A DNA stretch of 5,873 nt from Chloroflexota bacterium (GTDB taxonomy: Bacteria; Chloroflexota; Limnocylindria; Limnocylindrales; CSP1-4). The position numbers were made by a program, and so were the translations under genes. The stretch spans positions 1 to 5,873 of the forward strand of contig JAJYXX010000388.1 in NCBI GenBank assembly GCA_021801545.1, in the 5' to 3' direction. The notes beneath the pieces were generated by a model. That model was not told the origin of the DNA, ran no database searches, and saw nothing but the letters and a program-made list of their open reading frames with translations. Shown in pieces: positions 1 to 5,872 of the stretch. The first letter of the stretch is position 1. Each line of letters opens with the position of its first letter.

Positions 1-1725
1 CTGCAGGGCGTTGGCCCGCCAGGTGTCGCACTCGGTGTAGGCGCGCTTCAGGTTCGAGTTCCAGACCGTGACGTCCGCCGCCGCGCAGGCGGACTTCGTG
101 AGCGAGACGAGACGCCAGCCGTCCTCCAGCGCGAGCCGCTCCAGGGCCGGGAACCACTGGGCCGCGTGTGAGTCGCCGAACAGGACGACGATCTTCGGGG
201 CGCTTGCGACACCGGAGACGCAGTTCCCCGGCTGGGTCTCCGCGAACGACAGATGGCAACCGTCAACGTACGTCCCGGGCAGGTCGTCCCTGGCCGTCCG
301 GAGAGCCGGCTGCAGATCGGCCGGGACCGGTCCGCCCGGGGTCGTCGGGGGCGGAGAGTCGGCGGGCGGCCGAGACGCCTGCGGTGACGAGGTTGTCGGT
401 GCCTCGGACCGTGGCGTGGGGAACCGCCCCGGCGCGCCGAGCGCCCGGGCCAGGTCGCGGGCGATGCCCGGGTCGCTGCCCGGACCAGCCCCGGTGGCGA
501 GGACCGACGTGGGCTCGAACGGCCCTCCCGACCCGAACCCGACCGACACACCGGCCACGACCAGCGTGAGCGCACCGGCGAAGGCCAGGTTGCGTCGAGG
601 GCGGAGCCCGACGAGCCGTCCGCGGCGGATCGGCTCCTCCACCCAGCGCTGGCTCGCCGCCGCGACCGGGATCGCGGCCAGCGCGAGCGCGATCCGGACC
701 GGCAGCGGCAGGTCGGTCCCCACGGCAGCCGCCGGGATGACGATGATCGGCCAGTGCCACAGGTAAAGCGAGTACGAGATCCGGCCGAGCCAGCGCAGCG
801 GCGCCAGGCCGAGGAACCGCGAGGGGCGAGCGAGCGAGCCACCCAGCCCGGCGCCGATGACCAGCGCGGCCCCGACCGTCGGCAGGAGCGCCGCGATCCC
901 CGGGAAGGGCGTCGCGGTGTCGAACACGACGCCGGCGGCGACGATCGTGGCGACGCCCAGCGCGCCGGACGCGGCCGCCCAACGGGGCCCAAGGGAGACC
1001 GGCCGCGTGGCGACCAGGGCGAGGACCGCCCCGAGGGCCAGCTCCCAGGCGCGACTCGGGAGCGAGAAGAAGGCCCACGGCTCGGCCGTCGAGGTCAGGA
1101 CGATCGAGAGGACGAGCGAACCGGCCCCGACGATCACGACCGCGGCCGCGATCCGGCGCATCGATCCGATCCGCCGCAGCGAGCCGCGCCCGCCCCGGGC
1201 GACGATGAGCAGGAGGGCCGGCCAGAACAGGTAGAACTGCTCCTCCACCCCGAGCGACCAGAAATGGAGCAGCGGCGACGGGTCGAGCTCGGCCTGGAGG
1301 TAATCGGTGGCCTGGAACGCGAAGCGCAGGTTCGAGGCGTAGAGCGCTGCGGCGGCCGCGTCGCGGGCGATCTCCGGAACGCGCAGCGGCGGCAGGAAGA
1401 CGGCCGATGCGACGACCGTCACGACGATCACGAGAGCGGCCGCCGGAAGCAATCGCCGGGCGCGACGCGCGTAGAACGCGACGAGCGACACCGTTCTCGT
1501 CTCGTCCAGCTCCCGAACGATCAGCCCGGTGATCAGGAACCCGGACAGGACGAAGAAGACGTCGACCCCGACGTAGCCACCGCCGAATCCGGGCACTCCC
1601 GCGTGGTAGAGCAGGACGAGCAGGACCGCTACTGCCCGCAACCCTTCAAGATCGGGGCGGAAACGAGGGCCCGCTGGCCGGAGGGCAGCTCGAACCGCCT
1701 CGTCCGGCTGATCGAGGTCAATCAC
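1..1725 (-). CDS. Acyltransferase-3 / SGNH O-acyltransferase (OafA/YrhL type), C-terminus cut by window edge
   Basis: Integral membrane O-acyltransferase, probably adding acetyl or another acyl group to a cell-envelope polysaccharide. An unbroken minus-strand frame of 575 codons starts at GTG 1725 and is still open at base 1. The acyltransferase-3 signatures are clear: FRPDLEGLRAVAVL (residues 22-35) followed by the family histidine in LLYHAG (His41), GGYVGVDVFFVLSGFLIT (49-66), and FWSLGVEEQFYLFWP (155-169). About ten hydrophobic helices follow, including SYSLYLWHWPII. A Pro/Ser/Thr-rich linker then leads to an extracytoplasmic SGNH esterase-like domain whose block I motif GDSH lies at 517-520. 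The later catalytic Asp-His block would lie beyond the window. Full-length relatives are about 650-700 residues, so roughly 100 are missing. The start is chosen because the protein begins shortly before the RPDLEGLR motif; a purine-rich AAAGGGGG lies 13 bases upstream, farther than usual. The family call is firm; the substrate is unknown. Confidence 0.93.
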   Translation of the reverse strand, partial: MIDLDQPDEAVRAALRPAGPRFRPDLEGLRAVAVLLVLLYHAGVPGFGGGYVGVDVFFVLSGFLITGLIVRELDETRTVSLVAFYARRARRLLPAAALVIVVTVVASAVFLPPLRVPEIARDAAAAALYASNLRFAFQATDYLQAELDPSPLLHFWSLGVEEQFYLFWPALLLIVARGGRGSLRRIGSMRRIAAAVVIVGAGSLVLSIVLTSTAEPWAFFSLPSRAWELALGAVLALVATRPVSLGPRWAAASGALGVATIVAAGVVFDTATPFPGIAALLPTVGAALVIGAGLGGSLARPSRFLGLAPLRWLGRISYSLYLWHWPIIVIPAAAVGTDLPLPVRIALALAAIPVAAASQRWVEEPIRRGRLVGLRPRRNLAFAGALTLVVAGVSVGFGSGGPFEPTSVLATGAGPGSDPGIARDLARALGAPGRFPTPRSEAPTTSSPQASRPPADSPPPTTPGGPVPADLQPALRTARDDLPGTYVDGCHLSFAETQPGNCVSGVASAPKIVVLFGDSHAAQWFPALERLALEDGWRLVSLTKSACAAADVTVWNSNLKRAYTECDTWRANALQ

Positions 1726-1747
1726 CGGTCGGATTGTGCCCCCTTTC

Positions 1748-1787
1748 GGCGGAGGCTGCGCTCGTCCGACGGAGGCGGCGCTCGTCC
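1748..1787. repeat. 20-bp tandem direct repeat upstream of the acyltransferase
   Basis: Two adjacent 20-bp copies (1748-1767 and 1768-1787) match at 18 of 20 positions. The shared core is GGAGGC followed by one variable base and then GCGCTCGTCC on the plus strand. The copies lie 23-62 bases upstream of the acyltransferase GTG, with a 20-bp period close to two helical turns. This is where a promoter or operator would sit. It could be a regulator-binding pair or simply a small slippage duplication in non-coding DNA. The remainder of the gap (1726-1915) shows no convincing gene. Confidence 0.6.
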
Positions 1788-1877
1788 CAGCCAACGGGCG
1801 CGGACCGCAGTCCCCGATCGGACGGGCGACGGCCGGGCTGTCGGGCACGAACGCGGGCGGCGCCGGGTCCGATCCGG

Positions 1878-1905
1878 CTGTCGATGGCGGCCTGCGCGGT
1901 ATCAT
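1878..1905 (+). promoter_or_regulatory. Possible promoter of tRNA-Arg
   Basis: TATCAT at 1900-1905 is a fair -10 hexamer, five of six matches to TATAAT, and one of the few AT-containing words in this stretch. CTGTCG at 1878-1883, 16 bases upstream, is a weak -35 candidate. Transcription from here would begin about 4 bases before the tRNA 5' end at 1916, leaving a very short leader. The call rests on position and the -10 match only. Confidence 0.35.
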
Positions 1906-1915
1906 CGCAGTCCGC

Positions 1916-1991
1916 GCGCCCGTAGCTCAGTGGATAGAGCAACTGACTTCGGATCAGTAGGTCGGGGGTTCGAATCCCTCCGGGCGCGCCA
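1916..1991 (+). tRNA. tRNA-Arg (anticodon UCG)
   Basis: A complete 76-base cloverleaf with an encoded CCA tail. The acceptor stem GCGCCCG (1916-1922) pairs perfectly with CGGGCGC (1981-1987), followed by discriminator G1988 and CCA 1989-1991. The D stem is GCTC/GAGC (1925-1928 with 1937-1940). The anticodon stem ACTGA/TCAGT (1942-1946 with 1954-1958) encloses the 7-base loop CTTCGGA, which puts TCG at 1949-1951 and so reads arginine CGA (and by wobble CGG). The T stem GGGGG/CCCTC (1964-1968 with 1976-1980) closes the TTCGAAT loop with one G-T pair. It is the only plus-strand gene and converges on the transporter operon. No copy of its 3' end is seen elsewhere in the window, so there is no sign of an integrated element using it as an attachment site. 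Confidence 0.98.
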
Positions 1992-2034
1992 GGTGACCTC
2001 GTCGCGCTGATCTCGACGTCTCCGCCGTCACCTC

Positions 2035-2070
2035 CGCGAGCGCCTGTGTCACCGTCGCTCGGCGCTCGCG
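2035..2070. terminator. GC-rich hairpin between convergent tRNA and transporter operon
   Basis: CGCGAGCGCC (2035-2044) is perfectly complementary to GGCGCTCGCG (2061-2070), giving a 10-bp stem with a 16-base loop. A second, mutually exclusive stem, CCGTCGC (2052-2058) with GCGACGG (2068-2074), overlaps it. The hairpin sits 44 bases after the tRNA and 13 bases after the stop of the TetR remnant at 2083, where a bidirectional terminator would be expected. There is no T-tract on either strand, so it is not a canonical intrinsic terminator, although high-GC genomes often lack one. An additional 9-bp inverted repeat, GTGACCTCG (1993-2001) with CGAGGTCAC (2078-2086), brackets the hairpin. No gene is seen in 1992-2082. 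Confidence 0.45.
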
Positions 2071-2082
2071 ACGGCCCCGAGG

Positions 2083-2451
2083 TCACGATCCAGGATCGGC
2101 CTCGTCGCGCCAATGCGCGTCCTCCCCGACGGCCGTGAGCAGCCGGGCCGCGATGCTGACCGCCTCTCGGTCGGCGAGACCCTGCTGGATCACGAGCGAG
2201 CGCCATGTCGAGAAGTCGACCAAGTGGCGGGCGGCGGCACGGAAGAGCCGTCCGTCCCCGTCGGGTCCGTGTCGGCGCCCGCGTGCCCGGCGACGAGCGC
2301 GTCCGCCAGCATCCGGTTCCCGGCCTCCGTCGCCTGCTGGGCAGACCGGGGCATCGCCGCCGCATCCCGGTAGATCGGGCACAGCTCGTCGGCGTGGTCC
2401 CAGGTACAGGAGGAAGGTGCGGCTGATCTTGCTCCAGATCCGGATCCGAGC
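2083..2451 (-). pseudogene. TetR/AcrR-type regulator remnant: ligand-binding domain only, two compensating frameshifts
   Basis: Stitched together, the reading gives RIWSKISRTFLLYL, then DHADELCPIYRDAAAMP through ALVAGHAGADTDPTGTDG, then LFRAAARHLVDFSTWRSL and QGLADREAVSIAARLL, ending at TGA 2083-2085. The pattern of a helix with Thr-Trp-Arg-Ser-Leu followed by Gln-Gly-Leu and an alanine-rich helix is typical of the C-terminal ligand-binding domain of TetR regulators. The first and last segments share one frame. The middle segment (about 2402 to 2255) is in another frame, so an extra base near 2402 is balanced by a lost base near 2240-2265. The direct frame through the middle reads as Arg/Gly/Pro-rich nonsense. 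No helix-turn-helix half precedes it: the first segment follows directly on the permease stop (2452-2454), with no in-frame start. It is likely a dead fragment of a regulator that may once have controlled the exporter. The family assignment is from pattern only. Confidence 0.55.
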
Positions 2452-3589
2452 CTATGGCACGCGGAGGACACGGAGCGGATCGCGGGTTGCTACCACCGCC
2501 GCCGGCGGCGCTGACGCCGCCATGAACACGAGGACGGTCAGGATCCCCACGGCGAGTGGGAACCGCCAGTCGGCCAGATACCCAAGCCGCGAGCCGAGAT
2601 AGGCCCAGCCGGTGATCGTCCCGACCGCCGTGCCACCCAGCGCCGGCCAGAGCGTGCCCAGGACGGCCAGCGCTGTGAGCTGGCCCTGCGTCGCCCCCAG
2701 GGCTCGACGGCGACCGAAGTCGCGCCGCGCGCCGACGATGCCGGCGAAGACGACCACGCAGGCGAGTGCCATCGCCACAGCGAGGATCGCCAGTACGAGC
2801 GTCCGATCGCGGCGGGTGACCTCGTCGCGGACCGCCTCGCGGGCCTGGAGTAGGGCGGGGCTGCGCTCGATTGTGATCGCATTGGCCGCAGCGCGGCCGA
2901 CCAACGCCGGGAGGTTGTCGGCCACCAGATCGACCCAGCCGACGTCATCGACCGCGACGATGATCCCGCTCGAGCGCGAGCGCATCATCGGTGCTGGGGA
3001 GGAGAACGAAGGCCTCGAGCGCCGAGAGCGGCCCCGGCGCTCGAAACCAGCCGACCACCGGCAGGGCGCCCGGATCGAGGATCCCGTAGGCGCCGGCGAG
3101 CCCGGCCCGTCGGGCGCTCTCGGCCGACAGGTACGCGCGGCCCACGTCGCCTCGGCCACCGGCGGCAGGGAGGCCCTGCCCACCGTCGGGGTCACTGGCG
3201 CCGCCGAAGACTACCGGGGCCCCGACCGCGCGGTAGGCACGGGCCGGGGTCGGCTCACCGACCGGAGCGCGCAGGCGCACGTCGAAGACACCCGCCAATC
3301 CGACGACCCAGCTGACTCCGTCGAGATGAGCAATCCGCTCCACTGCCGCCGCCGGGATCGCCGCCCCGCCGCCGGTGGAGACGACCGTGATCGTCCGGGC
3401 ACCGACCGCGTCAATCTGGCGCAGGATCGCGCCCCGGGCTTCGATGCTGAGCCCGGTCACACCGACGACTGCGAGCGGCACGACCAAGGCGAGCACGCCG
3501 ATCAGGCCCGAGACCACCCACGTGGTCGCCGCGACCCGCACCGACTCGGCCACGAGCGCCGGCCACGAGCGCAGCGGGGTCTCGATCAC
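2452..3589 (-). CDS. MacB/FtsX-type ABC transporter permease, frameshifted near 2968
   Basis: Membrane subunit of the exporter, about 378 residues once one extra base is removed. The first frame starts at GTG 3589, overlapping the ATPase stop as GTGA. It has one membrane helix (about residues 24-46) and a long extracytoplasmic domain ending ...STDDALALE at residue 207, then reads out of frame to a TGA at 2945. The second frame resumes with GIIVAVDDVGWVDLVADNL, then three helices (about 263-285, 305-331 and 343-367) with the FtsX-family motif GARRDFGRRRALGATQGQL (286-304) after the second, and the usual terminal Asp-Pro-Leu-Arg-Val-Leu-Arg. One helix, a periplasmic-type domain, then three helices is the MacB permease topology. 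The length of 1138 bases is three times 379 plus one, matching a single inserted base. An upstream ATG at 3613 would give a 28-base overlap and is less likely. As written, the protein would be truncated to about 215 residues. Confidence 0.85.
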
Positions 3590-4242
3590 GAGAGTCGAAA
3601 CGTCCGATCGCATCGCGCCGCCAGGGCCTCGTCGTGGGTGGCCACGACGATCGCGGCCCCGCTCCGGGCGTGTTCGAAGAGCGCGGTTTCGACGAGCGTG
3701 GCGTTGGTGCGGTCGAGGTTGCCGGTCGGCTCGTCGGCGAGGACGATCGGGGGTGAGCCGAGGAGCGCTCGCGCGAGCGCGATCCGCTGGGCCTGCCCGC
3801 CCGAGAGATCGGTCGCCCGCCGGCTCGACTCGACATCGACCCCGTAACGCTCGAGGAGGGTTCGCGCCCGCGCCACCGCAGCGGCCCGATCGTCGCCCCG
3901 GTAGACGGCACCTTCGACGACGTTGTCGAGGATCGAGCGGCGGGGGTCGAGCAGGGCGTCCTGGAAGACGAACCCGATCGCGGCCGCCCGCACGTCCGAG
4001 CGGCCGCGATCCCCGAGGTGGGACACGTCGTGGTCACCGATCCGCAAGGTGCCGGACCAGGGCCGCACGAGCGTGCCCAGGACGTACAGAAGAGTCGATT
4101 TGCCGCTCCCTGACTTCCCCACGATGGCGACGATCTCGCCGCGCGCGACCGAGCCGCTCCAGCCGACCAGAACCGGTTGCCCTCTGCGGTAGCCGAAGGT
4201 GATCTCGGCAGCCTCGATGAGCGGACGGACCGCGGCGATCAC
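3586..4242 (-). CDS. ABC transporter ATP-binding protein (MacB/LolD/FtsE-like)
   Basis: Cytoplasmic ATPase subunit that powers the MacB-like permease encoded next. It is intact, 218 residues, the usual length for this class. All nucleotide-binding motifs are present: Walker A GKSGSGKST (42-50), Q-loop glutamine in FVFQD (Gln94), signature LSGGQAQRIALARAL (146-160), Walker B with catalytic glutamate IVLADEPTG (166-174, Glu171), D-loop NLD (175-177) and H-loop histidine in ATHDEA (His203). The DEPTGNLD wording is characteristic of the LolD/MacB/FtsE group of ATPases that pair with FtsX-type permeases. The GTG start at 4242 overlaps the adaptor stop by four bases (GTGA), and its own TGA overlaps the permease GTG in the same way, indicating translational coupling. 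A GGAAG element about ten bases upstream could serve as the ribosome site. It is the only fully intact gene in the exporter operon. Confidence 0.96.
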   Translation of the reverse strand: MIAAVRPLIEAAEITFGYRRGQPVLVGWSGSVARGEIVAIVGKSGSGKSTLLYVLGTLVRPWSGTLRIGDHDVSHLGDRGRSDVRAAAIGFVFQDALLDPRRSILDNVVEGAVYRGDDRAAAVARARTLLERYGVDVESSRRATDLSGGQAQRIALARALLGSPPIVLADEPTGNLDRTNATLVETALFEHARSGAAIVVATHDEALAARCDRTFRLS

Positions 4243-5278
4243 GGAATCGGCGCTTCCGGGAGCTTGATGATCAACCCTGTATCGAGCCCTTCGACAACCG
4301 CGAAGCCGTCGGCCTCAACGACGATCCTGACCGACCGACTGGTTCCGTCGGCGAGGGTCACCGCAAGAGCGCCCGAGGGCTGTTGGACGAGGGCCGACGC
4401 TGGTACGACGACGCCACTCGTGTCTGGCACGAGCACGATCTGTCCGGAGAGGGCGGTCTCGCCGTCCACCGGGATGCGGTCGCATGCGCCTCCGCACAGG
4501 GCCCCTGTGAGCGATGCGATGTAGCGCCCGTCGCCGAGCTGCTCGAAGGAGCCCAGGGGGTGCCTGTCCAGGTGCCCCCACCCGGAGCGTCGATCGCGAT
4601 CGTCAGGCCCGATCTCAGCTCGGCTCGCTGCGATCCGCTCACCGTCACGGTGAATCTAGGCGCGTGTTCAAGGACGCGCACCAGCTCGGTCCCCGCACCG
4701 ATCTGCGCGCCCACCGACGGCACGACCGTCATCCGAGCAGGCAGCGCATCAACGAAGAGGAGCGAGCCGCTCTCGACGGTCCCGTCGGCCGTCGCGCCGA
4801 TCGAGCGCTGCCAGCGCTTCGTCGCGGCGGCTGTCGCCGGATCGAACACCCCGTTCGTCGGCCCAGGGAAGAATCCGAGGCTCCGCAGCAGCCGCTGGAA
4901 TTGCGCGACGTCGGGACCATCCATGCCCTGTTCGAGGGTGCGGAACATCGGCACGGCGCCCCTGGCCACGACGACCGGCTCGAGGTTCACCGTGAGGAGG
5001 ACATCACCACGCTGTGCGGCATCACCGGCCTGGTGGCCGACCGAGGTCACGATCCCGTCGATGGCGCCGTAGAGGGTACGGATGGTCGACCACTTCGCGG
5101 CGATCGACACCCGGACCGAGCGGCCGACGGTCCCGGTCTCGACCGTGTAGGTCTCGGACGGGTGCGCGGCGACCGGCAGCTCCGGTGGCACGACGGCGTT
5201 CGTGCCCGCCCAGTAGGCCGCATAGGCGACTGCGACGAGGACGGCACCTGATATGAGCATCGAGACCGCGCGGCGCAT
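4239..5278 (-). CDS. HlyD/RND-type efflux adaptor with peptidoglycan-binding domain, frameshifted at a 5-base G/C run
   Basis: Membrane-anchored extracytoplasmic adaptor of the exporter, 346 residues once one missing base is restored. It starts at ATG 5278 with AAGGGG nine bases upstream. It has an N-terminal membrane anchor (about residues 7-25). A lipoyl-like strand region, GAIDGIVTSVGHQAGDAAQRGDVLL, lies at 71-95. A PG_binding_1-type domain follows at about 110-172, beginning MFRTLEQGMDGPDVAQFQRL and continuing with Leu-Gly-Phe, Asn-Gly-Val-Phe and Trp-Gln. The rest is adaptor beta-barrel, ending with GVVVPASALV and a VVEGLDTGLII strand, as in other HlyD-like adaptors. The frame breaks at the plus-strand run GGGGG 4556-4560 (about residue 240). 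Adding one C on the coding strand joins TWTGTPLGSFEQLGDGRYI smoothly to the second frame and makes the length divisible by three. A CGGAC pair of cysteines (262 and 266) follows. The stop TGA overlaps the ATPase GTG. As written, translation would end at 4358 after a garbled tail. Confidence 0.87.
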
Positions 5279-5281
5279 CAG

Positions 5282-5314
5282 GATTCGCCCCTTGACCGCA
5301 AGGTCCCTCGAATC
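5282..5314 (-). promoter_or_regulatory. Hairpin enclosing the adaptor ribosome-binding site
   Basis: On the coding strand, outer arms GATTCG and CGAATC (plus-strand 5309-5314 and 5282-5287) enclose an inner 5-bp stem CCTTG/CAAGG with a CGGT loop. The last bases of the inner stem and the next two make up AAGGGG, the ribosome site for the ATG at 5278. Part of the Shine-Dalgarno sequence is therefore paired in the folded form. It lies in the 49-base gap between the lipoprotein stop and the adaptor start. No T-tract follows, so a terminator is less likely. Confidence 0.4.
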
Positions 5315-5327
5315 GTATCGCTCATCC

Positions 5328-5872
5328 TCATCGATCGAACATCTCGAGGGTGCACTTGGCCTTGGCTTCCTCGTACTCGTCGCTGGTCCATGATCCGGTA
5401 TCGACGCCGTCGATCGGCATCCAGGGACCCCTGGGGCTTCGCCAGTCGGATAGGAACTGCTCGAATGACGGCGGCTCCGTGGGCTGATAGCCAAGGCCGA
5501 CCAGGCAGATGCGCTCATTGACCCAGCGGTCGTAGATGACGCGGATTTCGGCGTCGGTCTTGATCTTCCGCGGCACCACGCGGCGGCACTCATCCGTCAC
5601 CGCGTTCGCCTGGTCGGTCGGCAGATCCGACTCCAGGCGATATGACGGCGTGCCCACTCGGCCTGGGGCGGCTCGACCCCTGTGACGCGGAAACCGCGGT
5701 CGACAAGGCACTGGATGAGCGGCGGGAGCTGCCCGGTCGGGATCGCCACGCCTGCCGACGCGCTCGGCGAGCCGGTCGCGGGAGCGTCGCTCGCGGCGGG
5801 GGCACACGCTATCAGCGCTAGGAGGCTGGGTCGGTAATGCCACTCCGAGAACGTGATCCCTATTCGAGACCG
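5328..5872 (-). CDS. Small cysteine-containing lipoprotein, frameshifted near 5654; 5' end not resolved
   Basis: Probable secreted lipoprotein attached to the outer face of the membrane; specific function unknown. The first frame reads YRPSLLALIACAPAAS, with a good lipobox (Leu-Ile-Ala-Cys) whose cysteine codon is 5806-5804, then a Ser/Ala/Pro-rich linker and LPPLIQCLVDRGFRVTGVEP. The second frame continues GTPSYRLESDLPTDQANAV, then DECRRVV, ICLVGLGYQPTEPPSFEQF and AKAKCTLEMFDR to the TGA at 5328-5330. One missing G in a GGG run (plus-strand CCC 5653-5655) would join them through ...AEW-GTPSYRL. Counting from the lipidated cysteine, the mature protein is about 159 residues with four more cysteines (33, 74, 101, 152), enough for two disulfides. 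No start codon exists in the lipobox frame before the window edge; a GTG at 5843 is out of frame and would give only about 12 residues before the cysteine. It lies 49 bases upstream of the adaptor and is probably in the same operon. Similar small lipoproteins accompany actinobacterial ABC/adaptor clusters (recalled, not searched). Confidence 0.65.
   Translation of the reverse strand, partial: VSNRDHVLGVALPTQPPSADSVCPRRERRSRDRLAERVGRRGDPDRAAPAAHPVPCRPRFPRHRGRAAPGRVGTPSYRLESDLPTDQANAVTDECRRVVPRKIKTDAEIRVIYDRWVNERICLVGLGYQPTEPPSFEQFLSDWRSPRGPWMPIDGVDTGSWTSDEYEEAKAKCTLEMFDR

Noticed and set aside
754..2010. 418-codon plus-strand open frame
   Set aside because: It is antisense to the acyltransferase, runs into the tRNA, and consists of Arg/Gly/Asp/Pro-rich low-complexity sequence typical of shadow frames in high-GC DNA.
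1718..2365. 215-codon minus-strand open frame across the tRNA
   Set aside because: Its middle (GGIRTPDLLIRSQLLYPLSY) is the well-known false peptide produced by reading the complement of a tRNA-Arg gene; the rest is Arg/Gly/Pro-rich noise.
1992..2829. 15-base exact repeat (1992-2006 and 2815-2829) starting at the tRNA 3' end, as a possible attachment site
   Set aside because: The match does not include tRNA sequence beyond its last bases, the second copy is inside the permease coding sequence, and there is no integrase or element between them; chance is plausible at this base composition.
2945..2990. Programmed ribosomal frameshift in the permease
   Set aside because: No slippery sequence, no stimulatory structure that I can see, and similar breaks occur in neighbouring genes, which favours error or mutation.
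2612..3847. 411-codon plus-strand open frame
   Set aside because: It is antisense to the permease and ATPase, with no recognisable domain; the opposite strand has clear ABC motifs.
4383..5251. Plus-strand open frames opposite the adaptor
   Set aside because: Composition is that of a complement frame, and the minus strand encodes a coherent adaptor with a peptidoglycan-binding domain.
5279..5593. N-terminal extension of the adaptor frame to 5593
   Set aside because: The extension is Ser/Arg-rich noise overlapping the lipoprotein in another frame; the ATG at 5278 has a ribosome site and directly precedes the membrane anchor.
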